Source: JADGQN01 sp035315185
GTDB lineage: Bacteria; Desulfobacterota; Syntrophorhabdia; Syntrophorhabdales; WCHB1-27
NCBI GenBank assembly: GCA_035315185.1
Contig: DATFYE010000206.1
Span: forward strand, 1 to 64,000
Reading direction: 5' to 3'
Length of the DNA: 64,000 bases
Shown in pieces: positions 26,118 to 33,349 of this stretch; within the stretch, counting starts at the first letter, position 1, and each line of letters starts with the position of its first letter. The position numbers and the translations under genes were made by a program. The notes beneath the pieces are model-generated. The model did no database searches, was not told the origin of the DNA, and was given only the letters and a program-made list of their open reading frames with translations.

Positions 26118-26266
26118 GAGGTTAAGGTTAAGATAAGAAATCTAGACCAAGAATATGGAAAGAAGATTCTCAGAATTGTGCGTGGAAGAACATAAGGTAA
26201 AAGGAGTGGGGTTGAGTGAAAGAAAGCTTCTTCGTCTTGACCTGTTTTTCTCTCAACCTTAACCTC
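26118..26266. repeat. Inverted repeat in the sucC-sucD spacer
   Basis: GAGGTTAAGGTT (26118-26129) is matched by AACCTTAACCTC (26255-26266), a perfect 12-base inverted repeat. A GAATATGG / CCATATTC pair lies inside and just outside it. The same AACCTTAACC motif occurs near the end of the GntR gene (about 23978-24003). It could fold the intercistronic RNA. No gene is visible in the 214-base spacer. Confidence 0.45.
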
Positions 26267-26306
26267 TGAATCCATATTCTCGGTAATGTACATCAATGGA
26301 GGAACA

Positions 26307-27179
26307 GTGAGTATCTTGATCGATGATTCAACCAGGGTGATCGTGCAGGGCATAACGGGCCGTATCGGCAGCGTCCAGACTCGCTGGATGCTCGAGTACA
26401 AAACAAGGGTCGTGGGTGGCGTCACTCCAGGTAAAGGTGGAACTGCCGTCGAAGGCGTCCCTGTTTTTGACAGCGTTGCAGAGGCAGTGAGGGAGACAGG
26501 GGCAAATGCGTCAGTCTTTTTTGTGCCTGCAGCTTTCGTGCTCGACGCATTTCTCGAAACCATCGATGCAGGAATCAAGCTGATAGTCGTCGTCCCTGAG
26601 TACATCCCTGTGAAGGACGTGGTGAAAATGCGCAGCTACGCCATCGAAAAGGGAGTCTTCGCTCTCGGGCCCACAACCCCAGGCGTCCTCGTGCCGGGAA
26701 AAGGCAAGATGGGCATTATGCCTGCGTCCCTCTTTGCGCCTGGCCGTGTGGGCATCATCTCGCGGAGCGGCACTCTCTCCTACGAGTTTGCCGGTATTCT
26801 GTCGGAGAGCAAAGTGGGGCAGAGCGCGGTGGTTGGTATGGGCGCTGACCCTGTTGTCCTGAGGAACCTCGCTGATATTCTCGAACTCTTCCAGGAAGAC
26901 GAAGGCACAGACGCGGTTATCATCGTTGGAGAAGTGGGTGGAGAACAGGAAGAAAAAGCGGCCGGATTTATCGCCAGGAAGATGACCAAGCCCGTGGCTG
27001 CCTATATAGCGGGCCGTTACTCACCGCAGGGAAAACGCATGGGTCATGCGGGTGCCATCGTGCGCGGAACGGCAGGGTCGGTCGACGGCAAGCACGAAGC
27101 ACTGCGTGCGGCTCGTGTCGAAGTACTCGAAAGCCCCGCGCATGTTGCACAGTGGGCTAGAAAGAACAAGCTCCGATAG
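26307..27179 (+). CDS. sucD: Succinyl-CoA synthetase-like alpha subunit
   Basis: Alpha subunit of the acyl-CoA synthetase, about 290 residues: CoA-binding domain (SILIDDSTRVIVQGITGRIG, GGVTPGKGGT) followed by the ligase domain with the phosphorylated histidine in GKRMGHAGAI. GTG 26307 is preferred to ATG 26286 because it has GGAGG upstream (26298-26302) and gives the canonical (M)SILID start. In the loop that reads GPNCPG in the usual enzyme, this one has GPTTPG, so the substrate pocket may differ. Its TAG stop is directly followed by a long repeat element. It works with the beta subunit upstream. Confidence 0.87.
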   Translation: MSILIDDSTRVIVQGITGRIGSVQTRWMLEYKTRVVGGVTPGKGGTAVEGVPVFDSVAEAVRETGANASVFFVPAAFVLDAFLETIDAGIKLIVVVPEYIPVKDVVKMRSYAIEKGVFALGPTTPGVLVPGKGKMGIMPASLFAPGRVGIISRSGTLSYEFAGILSESKVGQSAVVGMGADPVVLRNLADILELFQEDEGTDAVIIVGEVGGEQEEKAAGFIARKMTKPVAAYIAGRYSPQGKRMGHAGAIVRGTAGSVDGKHEALRAARVEVLESPAHVAQWARKNKLR

Positions 27180-27332
27180 TACCAGTTCGTCTTCAAGTGT
27201 ATACCTTCCGGGTACCCGCTTGCGGGTGTGCTGCGTCGCTCTCCTCGACGTACTTCTGAGTACGCCCGGGTACCCGCGTGCGGGTGAGGCTCCTCGCTGC
27301 CGCCTCGGTCTCCGCTTGCATACAAACTGGTA
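27180..27332 (+). repeat. Long palindromic repeat element, copy 1, with two nested hairpins
   Basis: Arms TACCAGTTCGTCTTCAAG at the left and the complement of TACCAGTTTG at the right; centre CGTACT-TCTG-AGTACG. Compared with the copy at 50490, two extra ACCCGC-type hairpins sit inside (27214-27227 and 27272-27285). The element begins right after the sucD stop and ends 15 bases before the response regulator stop, between converging genes. Confidence 0.8.
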
Positions 27333-27346
27333 AAAAAGACATCATT

Positions 27347-27862
27347 TCATTTTCTTTCGGACGTAATCTTCTCTTCAAACTCCTTCCAGAATGCCTCGTC
27401 AGGTTTGCGCCAGTACGGTCCATACGCCTTACCGAAAAGCCCCTCAACCTGCTTAAAGGCGCGCTTCCAAACAGCCCCATATTCGTAAGTGAGAACGTCT
27501 TCCAGGAAAGGAGCCACCGCGCCCAGTCTCTCCTTGGGCAGGTAAGCCCTGGCTCCCAGTTCTATAGACTTCTTGAGGGATTCCGGAGATAGGGCATGTG
27601 CCGTGAGCATTACCACCGGTATGGGGTATGGCCGCTTTACGGCAAGTTGAAGAAGATCAAAGCCCCGAACCCCCATGATGTCCAAGATGACCAGATCGTA
27701 CGTCCATGAAGTGAGGAGCTCAACTGCCTTTTCGTAGGAGGGAGCTGTGTCCAGGGTGCAGGTCGGGGCGGCTGTCTCGATCTCCTCCTTCAGTACTTCG
27801 AGAATGTCCGGTTCATCATCCACAGCCAAGATTCTCTTATTGTTTAATACTGATTCCGCCAT
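27347..27862 (-). CDS. Single-domain response regulator (REC)
   Basis: Response-regulator receiver of 171 residues without a DNA-binding output domain. RILAVDDEPDILEVL holds the acidic pair, DLVILDIMGV the phospho-acceptor Asp, VVMLTAHA the conserved Thr/Ala and YLPKERLG the Lys. The last 50 residues (WKRAFKQVEGLFGKAYGPYW) form an unrecognised helical tail. ATG 27862 has GGAGGAG upstream. No histidine kinase is adjacent. It would act by protein-protein contact. Confidence 0.85.
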   Translation of the reverse strand: MAESVLNNKRILAVDDEPDILEVLKEEIETAAPTCTLDTAPSYEKAVELLTSWTYDLVILDIMGVRGFDLLQLAVKRPYPIPVVMLTAHALSPESLKKSIELGARAYLPKERLGAVAPFLEDVLTYEYGAVWKRAFKQVEGLFGKAYGPYWRKPDEAFWKEFEEKITSERK

Positions 27863-27958
27863 GCTGCTCCTCCTTCCGAATGTAGGGATAGGGTATGCCG
27901 TCGTCTACTCATAATCTACGTGCTTTACCACATCCTGTCAACATTTGATTTCCGTGTG

Positions 27959-28969
27959 TCATCGCACGAAAAATCGTTCAATGGCTCCCTCGCATAGCCT
28001 GCAAAGTTCTCGCAGTCTGGGCAGTGATGCGACGCGTGTGGCTGCCTCATGAAGTTTGCGAAGTCCGGAAGGGATATGCTCGAGAAAAGCCCCAAGTCCC
28101 CTGTTGAGACCAAGAAATCCATAAGCTCCCAGGGCCTGCATGAGGCGCTGAGCTGAAGCTTCCCAGAAACAATTCCGGAAGGTGGCCCAATCAAGGTCAT
28201 GATTCGACAGTTCGTAATAGTAAGAGAGGAGTTCATTACGCTCTACGTCGGAGAAATCAACGTACGGATCACAGAGCAGTGAGCCAAGATCGTAGAAAAA
28301 GGTTCCGAAGCGCATCCCCTGGAAGTCGATGAGGTAGACCTCTTCGCCCAAGATCATCACGTTCTGCGACTGAAGATCCCGATGCACTAGAGACCGCTTC
28401 GTTCCTGAAAGCCGCTCTGCGAGCCTGGAAAGCTCTGCTTCAAGTTCTCGCTCGAAGAAAGGATCGAGCATGATCCTGCAGACATCTTTGACGAAATGGT
28501 CCCTGAAATAGTCCCGCTCCCAACGATAGAGATCGGGACCAAAGTTCTCCATCAATCTCACCCGGTTGACCGGGAAATCCTTTTCCGGAAAAGAGTGGAG
28601 TATGTGAATAGCAGCGAGTGTCTTCCGGTAAAGGATCTGCCGGCTATTCCAGCCTGCCTGCCTGAAAGACCAGAGGTCTTTATCCCCAAGGTCTTGCATA
28701 GCGATGAAACATCGCCCCGCATCGTGACGGATCAGCCGTGGCACGGGGACGCGGGTATCGTAGAGAAATTCCGCAATGTCAGCATAGTATTTATTTTCTA
28801 TGCGCTTTGGATCGTAATGGACCAGGATGGCAGAATCCGCGTCATTCCATCGCAGCCGATAGTAGGTACGGTCAGAGCCTCTCCCTTGCAGCGGTAAAAG
28901 TTTTACGGAGGCAGACTTAGAAAGCCCCAGGGCCTCTCGCGCAAAATCCAACATATCATCCGGTGACAT
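27959..28969 (-). CDS. amgK: N-acetylmuramate/N-acetylglucosamine kinase AmgK-like
   Basis: Aminoglycoside-phosphotransferase-fold sugar kinase of 336 residues. PLQGRGSDRTYYRL is the nucleotide loop, RSLVHRDLQSQNVMI the catalytic loop with Asp, and VYLIDFQGMRFGTFFYDLGS the metal-binding Asp with AmgK-like QG motif. AmgK phosphorylates MurNAc at the anomeric carbon for peptidoglycan recycling. The MurU gene lies directly upstream on the same strand (34 bases between), the standard partnership. ATG 28969 is used; GTG 28972 is also open. Together they bypass the de novo UDP-MurNAc route. Confidence 0.85.
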   Translation of the reverse strand: MSPDDMLDFAREALGLSKSASVKLLPLQGRGSDRTYYRLRWNDADSAILVHYDPKRIENKYYADIAEFLYDTRVPVPRLIRHDAGRCFIAMQDLGDKDLWSFRQAGWNSRQILYRKTLAAIHILHSFPEKDFPVNRVRLMENFGPDLYRWERDYFRDHFVKDVCRIMLDPFFERELEAELSRLAERLSGTKRSLVHRDLQSQNVMILGEEVYLIDFQGMRFGTFFYDLGSLLCDPYVDFSDVERNELLSYYYELSNHDLDWATFRNCFWEASAQRLMQALGAYGFLGLNRGLGAFLEHIPSGLRKLHEAATRVASLPRLRELCRLCEGAIERFFVR

Positions 28970-29003
28970 CACTATCCCCAGTTCCTCTATCTCAACCTTG
29001 AGC

Positions 29004-29732
29004 TCAACTTTGGTTTTGTCCCGTCAGGCGCTCGTAGGCTTCGATCGAGCCAATGTCATGCCATTCACCTTCGTCTATGACGATGCCCCTGACAGATCCC
29101 GGTTTTTGGACAATCCGTCTGATAAGCACGGGAATGATTGATTCGATCTTGCCCGCTTCGATATGCTGGAGAATCGATGTCTCCACAGCGTAAACGCCGG
29201 TGAAGAGACAGGTCTTGATCCCGGGTTTTTTCAGAGTATACCGAAGATCGCATATCTCTCCGCTCTCGTTGATGTCAACATTGAGCAAAGGCCCTTCGCT
29301 TCTCAGGCAAAGGGTTGCTTCTGGTCGCTCCTGCTCATGCGTGTCTACGAGCCTCTGTAAAGGAAAATCAGCAACCACATCGCCGTTATAGCAGAGGATA
29401 GCCTCATCCTCACTCAGGAGATCTTCAATATTTTTAAGCCCCCCGGCTGTCTCCAGCAGCACCGGTTCATACCGAAAAACGATGGGAACTCCACGCCAGC
29501 GCCCTTCAGGAAAGGTTTCCGCGTACACCTCGGGGCGATGGTGCGTGTTCACGATGAATCGATCGACGCCGACCGTCAAGAGATGGTCCATGGCGTACGT
29601 GATTATGGGCCTTCCCCCGACCGGCAGGAGCGGCTTCGGGCATTGCTCTGTCAGTGGACGGAGCCGCAGTCCCAAGCCGGCACCCAAAATAAAAGCAGTC
29701 TTAAATCGCCGTCTATACCGGTTCGCCTTCAT
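29004..29732 (-). CDS. murU: MurNAc-1-phosphate uridylyltransferase MurU-like
   Basis: Nucleotidyltransferase of 242 residues. KTAFILGAGLGLRLRPLTEQ and CPKPLLPVGGRPII form the NTP-binding signature; AILCYNGDVVADFPL carries the metal Asp, and EWHDIGSIEAYERL is the C-terminal motif. MurU turns MurNAc-1-P into UDP-MurNAc. Family proteins start at about KTAFILGAG, but no ATG, GTG or TTG exists there. The first available start is ATG 29732 (or TTG 29759), both inside a long repeat element, which also supplies GGAAGG seven bases upstream. The N-terminus therefore reads MKANRYRRRFKTAF, with nine residues from the repeat. Confidence 0.87.
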   Translation of the reverse strand: MKANRYRRRFKTAFILGAGLGLRLRPLTEQCPKPLLPVGGRPIITYAMDHLLTVGVDRFIVNTHHRPEVYAETFPEGRWRGVPIVFRYEPVLLETAGGLKNIEDLLSEDEAILCYNGDVVADFPLQRLVDTHEQERPEATLCLRSEGPLLNVDINESGEICDLRYTLKKPGIKTCLFTGVYAVETSILQHIEAGKIESIIPVLIRRIVQKPGSVRGIVIDEGEWHDIGSIEAYERLTGQNQS

Positions 29733-29858
29733 GTGTATACCTTCCGGGTACCCGCGCAAGCGGGTGTTGCGCCCTGTCTCACTCCGGCGTACTTATAGTA
29801 CGCCTGCCCTCGCCACGGCTTGAGCGCCTCGGTCTCCATCTTGAATCCGAAGCGCCAT
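29715..29858 (+). repeat. Long palindromic repeat element, copy 2, at the murU start
   Basis: Left arm ATACCGGTTCGCCTTCATG, internal end GTATACCTTCC, nested hairpin ACCCGC-GCAA-GCGGGT (29750-29765), centre CGTACT-TATAGTACG and right part CGGTCTCCATCTTGAAT. The right arm is degenerate. On the minus strand its left end reads GGAAGGTATACACATGAAGG and acts as the ribosome-binding site and start codon of murU. Confidence 0.8.
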
Positions 29859-29947
29859 ACACAGCCCTCTACGTCTTGGAACCATTAGTAGCGCCCTTTA
29901 AATCATCACTTTTTTTCATCTCACATCCGACTTAAGCTACCCGCAAG

Positions 29948-31315
29948 TCAACGGTAGAGTTTCTGTAATTCCACTCCCCGGAAGTAGTGCTTGAGTATTT
30001 CGTCCGCTCGAAACCCCCGGCTCGCCATCACGGCAGCGCCTATCTGGCAGAGCCCCACCCCGTGTCCCCACCCGGCACCGTGAAACGTGAATGTTTGGAC
30101 TTCACCGCTGGGGTTGCGCTTCGCCGTCACGATGAATGCGCTGCTTAAGAGATGACTTCGGGAGAGCCAGCGCCGTATTTCGAGCTCCTTTCCCACAATC
30201 ATACTTCGCTTTGAACCTACGATTCTCAATCGAGCAATCCGTCCTGAAGGGCCGCGGCCCAGAGGCAGAATATCCCTCAAGGTACCAAAGTCCAGACCGG
30301 ATTTCTCCCGCAAGATCTCTTCCAGCTCCTCACGGGAGTATTCGATCGTCCAGCGAAAGAACCCCTTAGTCTCGCGGTCAAACTCGGGCAGAATCCTTTC
30401 CAAGAGACCTTTGTCTTCCGTGTGGCAGAATGCTTCGGGGACAGACATGATCCAGCGGAAGGCTTCTTCTTCGCTTCTGGCCGGGGCATGCACCACTGAC
30501 GCGTCTGAAACGCTCACAAGATAAGGGACACTCTTGTCATCCCAGGCTGTCATAAAATCTTCCGTGAGCCCGCCGCAGGCCTTGGAATACCGAGCATCAC
30601 AGATCTCATGCTGATAGGCGATCACCATCCCGCGGGTCTCCCGAACAGCATCTTCGGCCTGAATGGACGTGATCTTCGTCAGGCCCTGGTAACGCTGACA
30701 GTGGTCATCGGCACAGACATCGAAGAGGTCGTGTCCCTCCCGGTCATACCAGCGTCTTACCTCCCCTTCCCTTTCAATGGAGGTATTGATCGACACGGGC
30801 CTTTCTTTTCCATTCTTCTTTCGCTGCAGTGCTGCCAGAACCCAACTTCTGGACAGGATCGCGTGGGTTTTCAGAAATTCCATCGGAGCGGCGGCGCTCA
30901 TCTCAGAAGAGATCACGCTTTTCAAGTAATCCTCCAGGAGGATTTCATTGATGGCGGTGATCGTGCCGCCCTCGCGCAGTTCCAAAATCAGGTTGCCGTG
31001 AAAGGTTTGGTCCTCGTTTCTCTCCCAGTGGAAGCGGTTTCCGATGGTAACATCTGAGAGCGTGAACGTCGAGCCTGCATCCGCTGAGAGTCTGATCCTC
31101 GGCGCACGAGCGATTTCGGAGAGGCCCTTATCGACAAGCACGATCATCCCACGCTCCGCATGTGCTGAAAATACGCCCGAGACCGAGCCGTGGTCGATGA
31201 CCGCGAAAGCGCCATCCAGTCGGCCGGTGATATCCGTGCGCCGATCTATGATGCCCACAGTAATGCAGGGCTCACCGGCAGCAAGGTTCGAGGGGTCAAG
31301 CGGTGGAGGGGTCAA
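29948..31315 (-). CDS. SpoIID/LytB domain protein without signal peptide
   Basis: Protein of 455 residues with the SpoIID/LytB fold (peptidoglycan lytic glycosylase or amidase-enhancer family). Landmarks are INEILLEDYLKSVISSEM then SAAAPMEFLKTHAILSRSWV (catalytic Glu in SSEMS/A region), ACGGLTEDFMTAW, and the C-terminal HGAGWGHGVGLCQIGA. The start is TTG 31315 or a nearby alternative. No signal peptide or membrane segment is seen at the N-terminus (TPPPLDPSNLAAGEPCITVG), which is odd for a wall enzyme and hints at a cytoplasmic role next to AmgK and MurU. A glycosyltransferase and a DUF4922 gene follow on the other strand. Confidence 0.82.
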   Translation of the reverse strand: MTPPPLDPSNLAAGEPCITVGIIDRRTDITGRLDGAFAVIDHGSVSGVFSAHAERGMIVLVDKGLSEIARAPRIRLSADAGSTFTLSDVTIGNRFHWERNEDQTFHGNLILELREGGTITAINEILLEDYLKSVISSEMSAAAPMEFLKTHAILSRSWVLAALQRKKNGKERPVSINTSIEREGEVRRWYDREGHDLFDVCADDHCQRYQGLTKITSIQAEDAVRETRGMVIAYQHEICDARYSKACGGLTEDFMTAWDDKSVPYLVSVSDASVVHAPARSEEEAFRWIMSVPEAFCHTEDKGLLERILPEFDRETKGFFRWTIEYSREELEEILREKSGLDFGTLRDILPLGRGPSGRIARLRIVGSKRSMIVGKELEIRRWLSRSHLLSSAFIVTAKRNPSGEVQTFTFHGAGWGHGVGLCQIGAAVMASRGFRADEILKHYFRGVELQKLYR

Positions 31316-31439
31316 CGTTTACAAATCCTTCCTTTATAGTTGATCCCAAACTTATTACGTTTTGAAAGCTGTTGTCAATCATCAGTGTTTACCATGCTAT
31401 CTTAAACATAAGGTGCACTCTTTTGACTTTAACAAGCTC

Positions 31440-31730
31440 GCTGCACCTTTCCTGAGCGAAGCCGGGTACCCGCTTGCGGGTGCGGAGCCTCTCGGGACCC
31501 GTCTTATGGTCGGAGGGAGTGGTGCGCAGTGTGGGGCGCATGCCGAGGATTGTCTGAGCGGTTTGCTTTAGCGGGGTCCCCGTGACCCGGAAAGAGCTGT
31601 GGGGCAGGATCTGTATTCCACGGGTCGCACCGCAGGCAAGCGGAAGGAGACCTTAGAACGGGTGAGAGGCAGAGCACCAGCGAGGGAAGGAAACGGTGAA
31701 GCGAGTGCCTACCGCCCTTTGTCGTTCGGC
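31440..31730. other. G-rich, hairpin-dense non-coding stretch
   Basis: The 31316-31795 gap between the SpoIID gene and the glycosyltransferase has no credible ORF. It contains the module ACCCGC-TT-GCGGGT (31468-31481) preceded by CGAAGCCGGGT, a CGGGGTCCCCG palindrome near 31573-31583 and long purine- and G-rich runs on the plus strand. It could be a structured RNA, a long leader or decayed repeats. It does not match RNase P, tmRNA or SRP RNA landmarks that I know. Confidence 0.35.
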
Positions 31731-31795
31731 GTGCCAGACGGCAGATGAATGTGATATAGTTGCAAGACCCGTTGAAATAAAATGGTAAAGCGCTC

Positions 31796-33349
31796 ATGAA
31801 GCCTATCACCGTAGTCGTACCTTATAGTTCCGATCCCTCGTTCAAGAAGAACCTTTCCCCCTTCACCGAGTCCGAACTGGTTGAACGTGTTGTGATCCTG
31901 AGTCAGAAGCCAGTGCATTTTGAAATGAAGAAGTGTAACCTTCTTGTTGCCGGACCGCTTACGTCGCACAAGACGGTCGCGCTGATTCTCAATCAAGTCT
32001 CAACCGAATATCTTCTTCTTTTGTTGAGTAGCCACCAAGCTTCTATCGAGCCCCAAGCCCTGAATCGCATACTAGCCGCCGCTGAGTCGACAAAGGTGGG
32101 CCTGGTCTATTCCGATTTCTATGATAACAGCGGGCTAGAAAAAGCCCTTCATCCGCTGAATGATTACCGGTTGGGGAGCGTACGGGATGATTTCGACTTT
32201 GGCGCCATCATGCTCTTGTCGATGGGTGCGGCTCGACATGCCCTGAAGAAATACGGCACCATACCGGCCGTCCGGTTTGCAGCTCTCTACGATCTGCGCC
32301 TGAAGATTTCGATCGACCATTTCCTGCGCCACCTACCCGAGCCGCTCTATTCCGTGGTGAGCACCAGCACGCCCTCCAGCGAAGGCCGGCTGTTCGCGTA
32401 CGTCGACCTGCGTAATCAAGCGGCTCAGAGGGAGATGGAGCGCGTTTTCACAGCATACTTGAAAGACATCGGCGCTTATCTCGCTCCCCGCCGGTTTAGG
32501 AAAGTCGAGCCGGCAACAATGCCCTACCCGGTGGAGGCCTCTGTTGTGATTCCCGTACTGAACCGGAAAGGCACGATTGCCGAGGCGGTGAAAAGCGCCC
32601 TGTCGCAAGTAACAGACTTCTTATTCAACGTCATCGTCGTGGATAATCACTCCACAGATGGAACCACAGAAGTGCTCTCTGATCTCGCGAGGCAGCATTC
32701 CAGGTTGAATCACATTGTCCCGGTACGCACGGATCTGGCCATAGGCGGCTGCTGGAACGAGGCCCTCCACAGTGAAGCCTGCGGGCGATACGCGGTCCAG
32801 CTTGATTCAGACGACTTGTACCGCAGCGCTGGCACACTCCAAAGAATAGTCGATATGCTCCGGCAGGACAACTATGCCATGGTGATAGGCTCCTATACCC
32901 TGGTCAACGAAAAGCTGGAAGAGATCCCGCCGGGCCTCATAGACCACCGCGAATGGACCGACAAAAATGGTCGCAACAATGCCCTGCGTATCAATGGTCT
33001 CGGTGCGCCCCGGGCCTTTAATACCGAACTCATGCGCAGCATAGGTTTTCTTAACGTGAGTTACGGCGAAGACTACGCGGCTTGTTTACGCGTCTCAAGA
33101 GAATACCGCATTGGGAGGATTTACGACAGCCTCTATCTTTGCAGGCGCTGGTCAGGCAATACCGATGCAAGACTCAGCATAGAAGAAGTGAACCGGAACA
33201 ATGCGTTCAAGGATGAGGTCCGAAGTGCAGAAATTATGGCACGGCAGAACATGAACCGGAACCACGCCGATAGGGTCATGGGTCAAGGGTCACGGGTCAA
33301 GAAAGACGTAGCTTCAGGAACATTGGAAGATGACTTTGATGCACGGTGA
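31796..33349 (+). CDS. Family 2 glycosyltransferase with extra N-terminal domain
   Basis: Protein of 517 residues. Residues 1-240 form an N-terminal GT-A-like domain (ITVVVPYSSDPSF, STEYLLLLLSSHQ, VGLVYSDFYDNS). The second domain is a standard GT2: ASVVIPVLNRKGTIAEAVKS, VIVVDNHSTDGTTEVL, then YAVQLDSDDLY with the DxD metal site and YGEDYAACLRVSREYRIGR. ATG 31796 is the start. The last 30 codons include a 28-base heptanucleotide tandem repeat and overlap the DUF4922 start. It probably acts with the neighbouring SpoIID and DUF4922 proteins on a cell-wall or storage glycan; the acceptor is unknown. Confidence 0.82.
   Translation: MKPITVVVPYSSDPSFKKNLSPFTESELVERVVILSQKPVHFEMKKCNLLVAGPLTSHKTVALILNQVSTEYLLLLLSSHQASIEPQALNRILAAAESTKVGLVYSDFYDNSGLEKALHPLNDYRLGSVRDDFDFGAIMLLSMGAARHALKKYGTIPAVRFAALYDLRLKISIDHFLRHLPEPLYSVVSTSTPSSEGRLFAYVDLRNQAAQREMERVFTAYLKDIGAYLAPRRFRKVEPATMPYPVEASVVIPVLNRKGTIAEAVKSALSQVTDFLFNVIVVDNHSTDGTTEVLSDLARQHSRLNHIVPVRTDLAIGGCWNEALHSEACGRYAVQLDSDDLYRSAGTLQRIVDMLRQDNYAMVIGSYTLVNEKLEEIPPGLIDHREWTDKNGRNNALRINGLGAPRAFNTELMRSIGFLNVSYGEDYAACLRVSREYRIGRIYDSLYLCRRWSGNTDARLSIEEVNRNNAFKDEVRSAEIMARQNMNRNHADRVMGQGSRVKKDVASGTLEDDFDAR
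33273..33300 (+). repeat. Four tandem GGGTCAN heptanucleotides in the glycosyltransferase 3' end
   Basis: GGGTCAT, GGGTCAA, GGGTCAC, GGGTCAA in a row. Because the unit is seven bases, gain or loss of a unit shifts the frame of the glycosyltransferase C-terminus. The next gene starts 30 bases later. Confidence 0.75.

Noticed and set aside
31504..31809. Minus-strand ORF in the G-rich spacer
   Set aside because: Proline/arginine-rich, no family pattern, no ribosome-binding site; it overlaps the glycosyltransferase start.
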